A DNA stretch of 64,000 bases from Marinobacter sp050379415 (GTDB taxonomy: Bacteria > Pseudomonadota > Gammaproteobacteria > Pseudomonadales > Oleiphilaceae): the NCBI RefSeq assembly GCF_050379415.1, contig NZ_JBNRLS010000001.1:372001-436000 (forward strand), given 5' to 3'. A model generated the notes under the pieces. It saw only the letters and a program-made list of their open reading frames with translations. It did not search any database and was not told the DNA's origin. Positions within the stretch are counted from its first letter, which is position 1. Each line of letters opens with the position of its first letter. The translations under genes and the position numbers were made by a program. This document shows positions 51,121 through 59,646 of this stretch, in pieces.

Positions 51121-52467
51121 TCAACCGCCGACCAGCTTAATTACCCGCTCCAGCATCGGGTCTTTGCCTTCCTCGCGCCCTTTTCGGCCAAGGTACTTGA
51201 GACGGATGTGTGGCGGGATGCCGACATCTTCGTATATCTCACCGTCGTAGGCCCGGTAGATTTCATTGGACAAGGTCAGGTGCCAGCCATTTGGCAGATG
51301 GCGCTCGAGCGTGTCGGAAAGGATGCCCTGGGTAGGCTCGCCAATAAGAGTGAGACGGGGATGCTGAAGCAAAGAGAGCACGAAGATTTCTGCGGCACTG
51401 GCCGTTAGCTCGCTGGTCAGCACAAACAAGTTGCCCTGGTAAGTCTCATTGACAGGCGTGACATAGACAGACTGCTTTCCAGTGAATCCATTGCCATGAC
51501 GGGCTGACTTGGTGAAAGCCAGCCGTTTGCGATCCATCAGGTACGCTGAAAAGCGCAGTGCAACACCATCGTACCCCCCACCATTATTGCGAAGATCGAC
51601 CACCAGATTGGGGAGCTCGCCAACATCTGCCAGCACCCTCTTCATCACACTATCGACCGCACCGAGATCCGCAGCCGGTTTGCCTGACTTGCCGCTTTGC
51701 CCGGCCATGGCCCGGATGTTCAGGTAACCGATGAGGTCATTAAGGCGTCCCCACTCCACCAGCCGGTTGCCGCCATGGCTAACGGCGCTTGCGAGATAAT
51801 CCTCATGGATCACGTCACGCGCCGACTCTTTGAGTTCGCCCAGGTAGCTGGTGAGCCCCCGGTCATCATTGGCGTCTTCAAGTTCCTGTGTCAGCCGCCT
51901 GAAGAGCGCCGGCTGGGCACCTGCGCTGTAATGACCCCAGGGTGAATGCAGACGAATATGGCCATCCTTCAGGGGCCGTAGCATCGCAACCATGATGGCA
52001 AAGAGCGTTTCCTGTGATGTGTTCGCGTTAATCTGGGGAAGATAGTCATGATGCGCCCGGTCCCAGGCCACACCCTTGAGTTCAAACAGGGCGTATTGCT
52101 CGTGAAAGGTTCGCCAGAAAACGTCAAAGTTGTATTGTGGATCCTTTGCCATGTGCCTGTGACTTTCAGTGACACTGGCGGGCAATCCTTTCAGGCGACG
52201 GAATCTGATGCGTGCTACTCCAGTTACCCGATGGGCACTGAACGCCTGGCCACCAGGGGACACCGCCAAATCTTCGTAATAGTGGCCAAGTTCTTCAATA
52301 CTGCCCGCATGAATCTTCAGGCAGCTGATGCTGGTTTCTTCAAAAAGGGTGTACCAATCTTCCTCGATCAGCAACACAGTGCCGTAACCCTGGGAACGCC
52401 AGACACCCTGCAGGCTTGCAAAATCAGGGCTGGAAAGAGAACTGCCTAGGCGTTGGGCGGGTTTCAT
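51121..52467 (-). CDS. S41-family peptidase (tail-specific protease-like)
   Basis: This 448-residue protein has an N-terminal domain of unknown fold, a helical central part and a C-terminal S41 catalytic domain. Features are NLVVDLRNNGGGYDGVALRFSAYL, the serine nucleophile loop VLTSELTASAAEIF, and a closing GEPTQG segment. There is no signal peptide and no visible PDZ domain, so it resembles the tricorn-like/Crp-independent S41 proteins more than CtpA. The start at 52467 follows GGAGTCCTCT. Its 3' neighbour is the truncated GST. Confidence 0.8.
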   Translation of the reverse strand: MKPAQRLGSSLSSPDFASLQGVWRSQGYGTVLLIEEDWYTLFEETSISCLKIHAGSIEELGHYYEDLAVSPGGQAFSAHRVTGVARIRFRRLKGLPASVTESHRHMAKDPQYNFDVFWRTFHEQYALFELKGVAWDRAHHDYLPQINANTSQETLFAIMVAMLRPLKDGHIRLHSPWGHYSAGAQPALFRRLTQELEDANDDRGLTSYLGELKESARDVIHEDYLASAVSHGGNRLVEWGRLNDLIGYLNIRAMAGQSGKSGKPAADLGAVDSVMKRVLADVGELPNLVVDLRNNGGGYDGVALRFSAYLMDRKRLAFTKSARHGNGFTGKQSVYVTPVNETYQGNLFVLTSELTASAAEIFVLSLLQHPRLTLIGEPTQGILSDTLERHLPNGWHLTLSNEIYRAYDGEIYEDVGIPPHIRLKYLGRKGREEGKDPMLERVIKLVGG

Positions 52468-52503
52468 AGAGGACTCCAGGTCCATTTCTGTTGTTTTCAG
52501 ACG

Positions 52504-52662
52504 TCAGGCTACAGTCCCGGGGTACCGGATGTTCAGGCTTTTATCAGGGTAGACCTCGCTGGCATCCAGCTTGCGGTAATCCGCCCGAACCTCCTCCCGA
52601 AAAAGTTGAATAAAATTACCGCGAAAGGGCAGGCCCCAGTAATAGAGTTCGTAGTCCTGCAT
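52504..52662 (-). pseudogene. Truncated glutathione S-transferase (N-terminal domain only)
   Basis: This frame of 52 codons reads MQDYELYYWGLPFRGNFIQL, then a segment with the REEVRADYRKLDASEVYPDK pattern, and stops right after IRYPG. It matches the start of Ure2p-like bacterial GSTs (thioredoxin domain with YYW.LPFRG and YP.KSL), but the family is about 200 residues or more. The rest of the gene is missing; the next sequence is the leader of the S41 protease. It is a remnant left by a deletion, and below the usual ORF length cut-off. Confidence 0.6.
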
Positions 52663-52804
52663 TGTGACTCTCCCACTCTGACAGTTGAGAAGATAACTGT
52701 TGTCTGGAAGTGTAGCGCACAGGAAAAGACCCGATCCGAAAGCCAGGTCTATTCAACTCAATACCGCTGGTTTAGCAACCTGGTTTCAAAAGCCGACAAT
52801 GTTA

Positions 52805-52844
52805 GGGAAAACCGGGGCTGAAAATAGATCTGTCCCGGTTTTCC
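52805..52844. repeat. Inverted pair of the short repeat
   Basis: A forward GGGAAAACCGGGGCTG and a reversed CTGTCCCGGTTTTCC copy lie 9 bases apart, so the pair can fold into a hairpin of about 15 bp. Confidence 0.7.
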
Positions 52845-52846
52845 AC

Positions 52847-52933
52847 GTTACCCGATTAGCCGGAAGCTGGTACTCGACGAGAAGGTTCAGGCTTGCCTGT
52901 GCATCCAAATAATAGATCTGCTCCGGTTTTCCT
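52847..52933. repeat. Long repeat element, copy B
   Basis: Partner of the element at 46799-46884; the two differ at scattered positions and by one inserted T in the CCGGTTTTCCT end. Confidence 0.75.
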
Positions 52934-53166
52934 AAATTCGACTTGCACCAAGAGCCAACAAACAATCCAACCCGGCTTACCGCTTTTTTGGCCAAAGCTT
53001 GATAAAATCATTCAGCGAGAGTAACTTACGCGTTGCGAGAACACGACCACTTTTTGGCTCCAACTTACTCAAACCTTACCCAGCTTTGACTGGAGAAAAC
53101 CGACTAATCAGACGATTTTTCCCAGCAAACTTTCTACAAACTCACTAGTGCCGATTATAAACCACC

Positions 53167-53991
53167 ATGCACTCCCCAAAAAATAACACAACGGTTTTAC
53201 CATTTTTGAAATGGGCAGGCGGTAAGCGCTGGCTGGCACCAGAGTGCAGCAACATTATACCAAGTTTTACAGGTCGCTATATTGAGCCATTTTTGGGAAG
53301 TGGAGCGATATTTTTTTACCTGCAACCAGCAGACGCACTCCTATCAGATACAAACGAAGAGCTGATTGAGACCTTTCTTGCAATCCAAAATGATTGGATG
53401 TCCGTCCTACGACTTCTAGAAGAACATCACAAGAACCATTGTAAAGAATATTACTACAAGGTCCGATCAAATCTTCCCTCAGGAAGCATAGATACTGCTG
53501 CTCGGTTTATTTATTTGAACAGAACATGCTGGAATGGCTTGTACCGGGTTAATCTTAGAGGTCAGTTCAATGTGCCAATTGGCACAAAAACAAAAGTCCT
53601 TCTTGATACTGACAGGTTTGACCTGGTTTCTGAATCTTTAAAAAAAGCAACAATAATGAATCAAGATTTTGAAGAAACCATTAATGCAGCAAAGAGAGGA
53701 GACTTTTTGTTTATTGATCCTCCGTATACTGTCAAGCACAATCATAATGGATTCATAAAATACAATGAAAAGCTCTTCTCTTGGGATGACCAAATGCGAC
53801 TAAAAAATGCTATTACTCGCGCAGTAGACCGGGGAGCTATGGCTTTAATAACAAACGCCAGCCACGATTCAATAAAAGACCTCTATAGAGACTTCATTCA
53901 AATACCCAAAAAAAGGAAGAATGCAATCTCAGGAAAGTCTGAATTCAGAGGTCACTATGATGAAATATTAATCAAATGTGGCTATAGCTGA
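53167..53991 (+). CDS. Dam-family DNA adenine methyltransferase
   Basis: This 274-residue protein is of the D12 class of adenine methylases. FLKWAGGK (13-20) is the N-terminal motif, PFLGSGAIFF holds SAM, DPPY (184-187) is the catalytic motif IV, and GHYDEILI marks the end. The usual target is GATC, though relatives vary. The gene is markedly AT-rich compared with the flanks, and one base separates its stop from the stop of the convergent gene. No restriction endonuclease is adjacent, so it is a solitary methylase or part of a DNA-modification module. Confidence 0.9.
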   Translation: MHSPKNNTTVLPFLKWAGGKRWLAPECSNIIPSFTGRYIEPFLGSGAIFFYLQPADALLSDTNEELIETFLAIQNDWMSVLRLLEEHHKNHCKEYYYKVRSNLPSGSIDTAARFIYLNRTCWNGLYRVNLRGQFNVPIGTKTKVLLDTDRFDLVSESLKKATIMNQDFEETINAAKRGDFLFIDPPYTVKHNHNGFIKYNEKLFSWDDQMRLKNAITRAVDRGAMALITNASHDSIKDLYRDFIQIPKKRKNAISGKSEFRGHYDEILIKCGYS

Positions 53992-53992
53992 T

Positions 53993-55276
53993 TTAAAACC
54001 CAAGCCCCCAACAAATTCCGGAGTTTAAACGGCAGGTAGTCGCTGCCTCTGCCGATACATCGGACCAGACACGCCGTAAAGAGACATCTGCAACACTTAT
54101 CGCATTTTCAATCAACTGTTCTGAGTTCAAAGCGACATCTTCCGGCGCATCTCCATCATTCAGAACACCGATCTCATACAACCATGCTCTGATCCAGTCC
54201 AGACCATTATGACAACCGCTAACACTTAAATTAGTATTTAGCTTGCTTGTCGCTAATCTCGCCAATATAAAGGCACGGACAAAAACATTTTCTGCTTCAG
54301 CCTTTTGGTCCGATGCTAACTCAAAGATCTCAAACAGAGGATCTTTTTCTGAACCAGAATCTAATGCCATCCGTAGAGTGGGCTCAGGAACACCAGTATT
54401 GGTCGACATTCTGTTGATAATCGAATCAAATTTAACAAGGTACTCAGCCTCATAATCTTGGACGTTCGGTTGGGTCGCAAAGTCATGACAATATGACCAT
54501 ATTAAATATTGAGCATAAAGAACCTCGAAACGAAACTGACCTTCATTTCCAGCAGGCGCCATATGCTGCCAGACTTTGGCTAGTAACTCTCTGTAGTCTC
54601 TAGACTGCAGAGACTCTATTCCATTGTATGAACTTAGCACCTCATAGCTTGCGGTATTCCGAGATTGATGATCCTTTGATAAGTTCACCAATTCATATCC
54701 CCAAGACAAAAGCTTATTTTGCCGACCAGCACCTAGCCCAAGTGTGTCACCAACGTCCTTGAGGCTTACCGATTGAACGACTCGCAAATCATTGAATATC
54801 GATTCAGCATCAGGCCGCTTGCACCAATACGGCCAAATGTTACGAATAAGTGAGTGGGTGCCCGCCTGCCTTCCCTTAATGTCGTAACGCACATCCCCTT
54901 GGCTCAAATAATAACTTGGCATGCTCTTAACAGCTATACCAGTTGAAGCCAAGAGAGAATCGGCCGCACGTACCTCAGTATAATACGCCATATGAATTGC
55001 TTGGTTTGTTTGCGCATTAAGTAACGCCCATGCAGCTTGCGACAGAAAGTTCCAAGCTTCCAAACAGTGCTCTAACTGCCTTGCAGCTAGATCTATCTCT
55101 ACCTCAGAGCGTGACTTGGAGTTGGAATGGTTATCACACAGAACCTTCCCGGCTTTGAATCCAGCAAATCCACCAACCGCCCCTTCATGCTTTGATTTGG
55201 TTGCAATGGCCTTCCAGTCTGGTGTCGGAACCTTCTTTGGACCTTTTTTTCCTCGTGAGTGCTTTTGATTACTCAT
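53993..55276 (-). CDS. Unknown 427-residue protein, HEPN-like centre
   Basis: I do not recognise this protein. It is cytosolic with a basic N-terminus (KHSRGKKGPKKVP). A segment LSQAAWALLNAQTNQAIHMAYYTEVRAADSLLASTGI resembles HEPN or YaaC-type helical domains, although no RX4-6H nuclease motif is visible. The C-terminal half is helical with scattered Trp. It starts 8 bases after the DGQHR gene stop with GAGGGCAGA before the ATG, so the two are one operon. AT-rich like its neighbours. Confidence 0.75.
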   Translation of the reverse strand: MSNQKHSRGKKGPKKVPTPDWKAIATKSKHEGAVGGFAGFKAGKVLCDNHSNSKSRSEVEIDLAARQLEHCLEAWNFLSQAAWALLNAQTNQAIHMAYYTEVRAADSLLASTGIAVKSMPSYYLSQGDVRYDIKGRQAGTHSLIRNIWPYWCKRPDAESIFNDLRVVQSVSLKDVGDTLGLGAGRQNKLLSWGYELVNLSKDHQSRNTASYEVLSSYNGIESLQSRDYRELLAKVWQHMAPAGNEGQFRFEVLYAQYLIWSYCHDFATQPNVQDYEAEYLVKFDSIINRMSTNTGVPEPTLRMALDSGSEKDPLFEIFELASDQKAEAENVFVRAFILARLATSKLNTNLSVSGCHNGLDWIRAWLYEIGVLNDGDAPEDVALNSEQLIENAISVADVSLRRVWSDVSAEAATTCRLNSGICWGLGF

Positions 55277-55283
55277 TCTGCCC

Positions 55284-56834
55284 TCACTTAATTAAAGTCG
55301 AGGAAACATCTTTTGCCGCCTCAACTATCACTGGATCCAACGATTTGGAATTGCTCAGAATTTTCAGTAGCTCTCGCATCATGAGACTATAGCCGCCGCT
55401 ACCTCTATATGCGGACTGAATTTTCTTCTCATCGTCTTCTAGACCTGGCGCAGAAGACAACCTCCAGTCAAACCCGTCGACAAGAGCTTTGGCAATGTCA
55501 GCTATCGCTTTATTGGCCTTGGAGAGTTTCCCGAAAGATTTGACAGCAAGATCGATACTCTCCTCCGTCGGACTTTCAAGTACCTCATCACTCGAATGCC
55601 AACTGGAGAGCTCCAACTCTTCAGGAATGTCTTGGAATATTGCGTTGTATATATTGTGTATTGCCCTGACGCCTTGGTCAGTAGCTAACAACGTATGCTC
55701 CCCCGCAAAGGCGGCAGGCAGACCTTGCAGTAGATCACGCTGCTCCACTTCTGAAAGGGAACGTTTCCAATCAGCTTGACTCTTTTCTACTGCATCGACT
55801 ACTGAGTTCCACATCACTATAAGAAACGCGGCTTGCTGCGACCGTTTCCAAGGAATTACTCTGTGAGCACTGCCATCTGCTTTAGGGATTGAACCGAAAA
55901 GACCACCAACCTTCTCTCCGCGATTCCACCTTTTTATAAAACTGGAGTTTAACGATCGAATAAAGGCGGCATTGGAAACGTGCCCTTTCTTTCTTCTACC
56001 ATGAAGCTCAATCCGGCCGCTCCAAGGGCTGCGTGGATGTGACCACAAAGCCTCTGTCATTTCCTGAGAGCGATGCTCCTGATATATCTTTATGGTTTCG
56101 GACTGTTCAAGCCACTCTTGCCGGCGCAACTCGGGGTACAAATCAAACGCAAGACTCGCATTAATTTTCTTCGGCTCTACATTGATGGTCCAAAATAGAT
56201 AAGCCTGCCAACCGAGAGACAAGTTATCGAAAAGAACCACAGGAACTTCATAGGAGTCACCAAAGCGGTCGCCGTAGTCCGCAGCAAATAACCGGTGTTG
56301 GCCATCTATTATCTCTATTGGCTCGGCAAAACTGTTATTGTTTTCCCGATATTTAAAGATCTCATCAGACGAAGGGTACTCAAGAAAGGAAAAATCTCCC
56401 TCCTCGATTATTTTCATACCCAAAGCTTCTGGAACGGAAACCTCTTTTCCATCCTTCGAACGTTTCTGGCCTGGAGGGATGATGTTTACGATGATCGCAT
56501 TTGGCAACCAACCAGGATTTCTCAAATGCCCATGCTGATCCGGATCCAAACCTTGGCTAGTTGAAAGGGGATACCCGTAATGGACAAAACGATTGATCTT
56601 TTTCGACCGTACAACCTCGTGCAATCGCTGGTACCCGTGGATAGCGTTGGGGTCTGCGCGCTGTGACACATCTCGCGTCGTTACTGCTGCAAGTTCCCTC
56701 AGCTCTTCCAATGGAATTGATGCGATGAAAAAATTTGCTCTAGGCTTCTCCAGCCCTTCTCTCCACTGAACTTTATCCCAACTTGGCAGCCATTGATTAA
56801 CTTTAATAAGTTGGATTCTTTTGGTTCTGCCCAT
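55284..56834 (-). CDS. DGQHR-domain protein (DndB-like)
   Basis: This 516-residue protein carries the motif DGQHR at 177-181 in IEIIDGQHRLFAADYG. Flanking strands VPVVLFDNLSL and the FWTINVEPKKINASLAFDLYPE block fit the ParB-superfamily fold of DndB. DndB is a regulator in phosphorothioation systems, and related proteins occur in 7-deazaguanine modification and other defence loci. No dnd or dpd genes are present here. The start follows AAGGAATTGAA. It forms an operon with the 427-residue protein. Confidence 0.85.
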   Translation of the reverse strand: MGRTKRIQLIKVNQWLPSWDKVQWREGLEKPRANFFIASIPLEELRELAAVTTRDVSQRADPNAIHGYQRLHEVVRSKKINRFVHYGYPLSTSQGLDPDQHGHLRNPGWLPNAIIVNIIPPGQKRSKDGKEVSVPEALGMKIIEEGDFSFLEYPSSDEIFKYRENNNSFAEPIEIIDGQHRLFAADYGDRFGDSYEVPVVLFDNLSLGWQAYLFWTINVEPKKINASLAFDLYPELRRQEWLEQSETIKIYQEHRSQEMTEALWSHPRSPWSGRIELHGRRKKGHVSNAAFIRSLNSSFIKRWNRGEKVGGLFGSIPKADGSAHRVIPWKRSQQAAFLIVMWNSVVDAVEKSQADWKRSLSEVEQRDLLQGLPAAFAGEHTLLATDQGVRAIHNIYNAIFQDIPEELELSSWHSSDEVLESPTEESIDLAVKSFGKLSKANKAIADIAKALVDGFDWRLSSAPGLEDDEKKIQSAYRGSGGYSLMMRELLKILSNSKSLDPVIVEAAKDVSSTLIK

Positions 56835-57002
56835 TTCAATTCCTTGATCTTTTTTTACCGCCCGAACTCGAAGACATGTTGCGAGGATGACGGGCCTTTA
56901 AGCACCAGAGACTAGTAGAAAAACTGGCATAAATACAAGCACTTTATAGGGCATATAATCCATTCGAGAGTGTAAGAGAGGGTTGACTACAAAGTTCCGT
57001 TT

Positions 57003-57701
57003 TCAAACAGTAAGGTGTTTCATAATTAATTGATCCGACAATTCTTGAATTCCTCCCTCAGCAACCCGCCGCCCCCTATCCAAAATCGCAAACCGATCCG
57101 CATACTTCCGTGCAAACGGCAACTTCTGCTCAACGAGTAAAACTGTGAGCCCATCCTCCGCAATCAGCCTACGAATAACCTCCCCAATCTGCGCCACAAT
57201 ATTAGGCTGAATCCCCTCTCCCGGCTCGTCCAGGATGAGCAGCCTCGGCTCAATCACCAGCGCCCTCCCAATCGCCAGCTGCTGTTGCTGCCCGCCAGAG
57301 AGATCCCCACCTCGCCGGTGCCGCATTTCCTTCAGCACCGGAAACAGCTCGTACACCCGCTCCGGGATCTTCTTGCTGCCATCGGCCCGCACCGCCAGTC
57401 CGGTGCGCAGGTTTTCCTCCACGGTCAGCAGGGGAAAGATCTGCCGGCCCTGGGGCACGTAGCCGATGCCGAGGCGGGAGCGGTCTTCGATTTTCTTTTT
57501 GGTCAGTTCCACGTCCTGGGCGAACTCGATGGAGCCGCTCTTGGCGGTTTCCTCGCCCATGATGCATTTCATCAGGGTGGTCTTCCCCACGCCGTTGCGT
57601 CCCATCACGCAGGTGCACTGGCCCTGGGGCACGTCCAGTTCCAGGTCCCAGAGGGTGTGGCTTTCGCCGTAGTAGTGGTTGAGTTGGTTGATCTTGAGCA
57701 T
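57003..57701 (-). CDS. urtE: Urea ABC transporter ATP-binding protein UrtE
   Basis: This 232-residue ATPase has Walker A GRNGVGKT (34-41), signature LSGGQQQQ, and Walker B LLILDEP followed by GEGIQPNIV, the LivF/UrtE type. It drives urea uptake with UrtD. The start codon shares one base with the urtD stop, so it is translationally coupled. A longer frame reads upstream into urtD sequence but is not real. Confidence 0.95.
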   Translation of the reverse strand: MLKINQLNHYYGESHTLWDLELDVPQGQCTCVMGRNGVGKTTLMKCIMGEETAKSGSIEFAQDVELTKKKIEDRSRLGIGYVPQGRQIFPLLTVEENLRTGLAVRADGSKKIPERVYELFPVLKEMRHRRGGDLSGGQQQQLAIGRALVIEPRLLILDEPGEGIQPNIVAQIGEVIRRLIAEDGLTVLLVEQKLPFARKYADRFAILDRGRRVAEGGIQELSDQLIMKHLTV

Positions 57702-58525
57702 CAGGCGTCTTCCCCGAGGTAAACCTTGATCACTTCCGGGTCGTTGGAGACCTGGTCCATGGTGCCTTCGGCCAGCACGCTGCCCTGGTGCAGCACGGTG
57801 ACCTGGCGGGCGATGGAGCGCACGAAACCCATGTCGTGCTCCACCACCACAACGGACTGCTTGCCGGCGAGGCTGGTGAGCAGTTCGGCGGTGCGTTCCA
57901 TTTCCTGTTCGGTCATGCCGGCCACGGGTTCGTCCACCAGCAGCAGCCGGGGCTTCTGCATCAGCAGCATGCCGATCTCCAGCCACTGTTTCTGGCCGTG
58001 GGAGAGGATGCCCGCGGGGCGGTCGCGCAGGTCCCTGAGGCCGATGAGTTCGAGCACTTCGTCGATGCGGTCCCGGTATTCGGCTTTCATGATGGCGGTG
58101 AGCGTCGGGAAGATGCGTTTGTCCGCCGCCATGGCCAGTTCCAGGTTCTCGAACACGGTGAGAGCCTCGAACACGGTGGGTTTCTGGAACTTGCGGCCGA
58201 TGCCCAGGGAGGCGATGTCCGGCTCGTTCATGGTGAGCAGGTTGTGGCGGCTGCCGAACCACACCGAGCCGGTATCCGGCCGGGTTTTACCGGTGATGAT
58301 GTCCATCATCGTGGTCTTGCCCGCGCCGTTGGGGCCGATGATGCAGCGCAGCTCGCCGTCGTCGATGGTGAGGTTGAGGTTGTTGATGGCTTTGAAGCCG
58401 TCAAAGCTCACGCTCACGTCTTCCAGGTACAGGATCGGGCCGTGGCGCACGTCCACCGGGGACTGCACCGGGGCCAGGAATTCGAACACGTGCTCACGGT
58501 CGGTCAGTTGCTCGAAGATGCTCAT
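57701..58525 (-). CDS. urtD: Urea ABC transporter ATP-binding protein UrtD
   Basis: This 274-residue ATPase has an N-terminal extension of about 30 residues, Walker A GPNGAGKT (64-71), an LSHGQ signature (where LSGGQ is standard, normal for UrtD/LivG) and Walker B LLLVDEP. It pairs with UrtE to energise the UrtBC permease. It overlaps urtC by 4 bases and urtE by one. Confidence 0.95.
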   Translation of the reverse strand: MSIFEQLTDREHVFEFLAPVQSPVDVRHGPILYLEDVSVSFDGFKAINNLNLTIDDGELRCIIGPNGAGKTTMMDIITGKTRPDTGSVWFGSRHNLLTMNEPDIASLGIGRKFQKPTVFEALTVFENLELAMAADKRIFPTLTAIMKAEYRDRIDEVLELIGLRDLRDRPAGILSHGQKQWLEIGMLLMQKPRLLLVDEPVAGMTEQEMERTAELLTSLAGKQSVVVVEHDMGFVRSIARQVTVLHQGSVLAEGTMDQVSNDPEVIKVYLGEDA

Positions 58526-59643
58526 GCCGTGGCCTCCTGTGCGGTGGTGAGTTCAGCGGTTTCGGTTTTCTTGCGCTTCTGCAGCAGGCCGGCGATGCCC
58601 TTGGGCAGGAACACGGTCACCAGCACGAACAGGCCACCGAGGGCGAACAGCCAGGCGTCCGGCATGACGCCGGTGAACACGGTCTTGGCGTAGTTCACCA
58701 GGATGGCGCCGATCACTGCGCCATAAAGGGTCGCGCGGCCACCGAGGGCCACCCACACCACGATCTCGATGGAGAACAGCGGCGAGAATTCGCTCGGGTT
58801 GATGATGCCCACCTGGGGCACGTAAAGCGCGCCGGCCACGCCGGCCAGCATGGCGGAGACCACGAACACGAACAGCTGTACCCGTTCCACCCGATAGCCC
58901 AGGAAGCGGGTGCGGGCCTCGGCGTCCCGGCAGGCGATGCTCACGCGGCCGAGCTTGCTGGTGACGATGCCCCGGCAGATCACGTAGCCGATGGCCAGGG
59001 CGATGCCGGTGGCGATGAACAGCCCGAGGCGAGTGGCGTCGGTGCGCAGGTTGAAGCCGAGGATGTCCTTGAAATCGGTCAGGCCGTTGTTGCCGCCAAA
59101 GCCCATCTCGTTGCGGAAGAAGGCCAGCATCAGGGCGAAGGTCAGGGCCTGGGTGATGATGGAGAGGTAGACCCCGGTTACCCGTGAGCGGAACGCCAGG
59201 AAGCCGAACACCAGCGCCAGCAGGCCCGGCGCCAGCAGCACCATGATGAAGGCAAACCAGGCCATGTCGAAGCCGTGCCAGTACCAGGGCAGTTCCTGCC
59301 AGTTCAGGAACACCATGAAGTCCGGCAGGATCGGGTCGCCGTAGGTGCCGCGATCGCCGATCTGGCGCATCAGGTACATGCCCATGGCGTAGCCGCCGAG
59401 GGCGAAGAAGGCGCCGTGGCCGAGGCTGAGGATACCGAGGTAGCCCCACACCAGGTCCACCGCCACCGCCAGCAGGGCGTAGCACAGGTACTTACCCAGC
59501 AGGGTGACGGTGTAGGAGCTGACATACAGGGCGCTGTCTTCCGGCATGAACAGGTGCAGCGCGCTGACCACGACCAGGGCGGCGAAGAGCACGCCCAGAA
59601 AAACTTGAGTAGAGCGTTCCTGCAAGGGTCTTGTTAACCACAT
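58522..59643 (-). CDS. urtC: Urea ABC transporter permease UrtC
   Basis: This 373-residue LivM-type permease has about ten membrane segments. Marks include LVWGYLGILSLGHGAFFALGGYAMGMYL near the start, SRVTGVYLSIITQALTFALMLAF, and RFLGYRVERVQLFVFVVSAMLAGVAGALY toward the middle. It forms the urea channel with UrtB. It overlaps urtD by ATGA and starts 4 bases downstream of the urtB stop. Confidence 0.94.
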   Translation of the reverse strand: MWLTRPLQERSTQVFLGVLFAALVVVSALHLFMPEDSALYVSSYTVTLLGKYLCYALLAVAVDLVWGYLGILSLGHGAFFALGGYAMGMYLMRQIGDRGTYGDPILPDFMVFLNWQELPWYWHGFDMAWFAFIMVLLAPGLLALVFGFLAFRSRVTGVYLSIITQALTFALMLAFFRNEMGFGGNNGLTDFKDILGFNLRTDATRLGLFIATGIALAIGYVICRGIVTSKLGRVSIACRDAEARTRFLGYRVERVQLFVFVVSAMLAGVAGALYVPQVGIINPSEFSPLFSIEIVVWVALGGRATLYGAVIGAILVNYAKTVFTGVMPDAWLFALGGLFVLVTVFLPKGIAGLLQKRKKTETAELTTAQEATA

Positions 59644-59646
59644 ACC

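Larger units (their letters stand above)
52663..53166. other. Gap with repeats and the left border of the AT-rich insert
   Basis: These 504 bases carry no supported gene. They contain the paired repeat copies at 52805 and the long element at 52847, after which base composition turns AT-rich toward the methylase gene. The Dam promoter must lie in the last part; the start codon has no clear ribosome-binding site. Confidence 0.6.

Noticed and set aside
53007..56975. ATCATTCAGCGAGAGTAA at the left and ATCCATTCGAGAGTGTAA at the right of the AT-rich insert, as possible attachment repeats
   Set aside because: The match needs several gaps, neither lies in a tRNA, and no integrase is present. Too weak to call an att pair.
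57701..58262. N-terminal extension of the urtE frame, and other long frames on both strands of the urt operon
   Set aside because: High G+C keeps shadow frames open here; they are Arg/Pro/His-rich and lie opposite or out of frame with the recognised urt genes.
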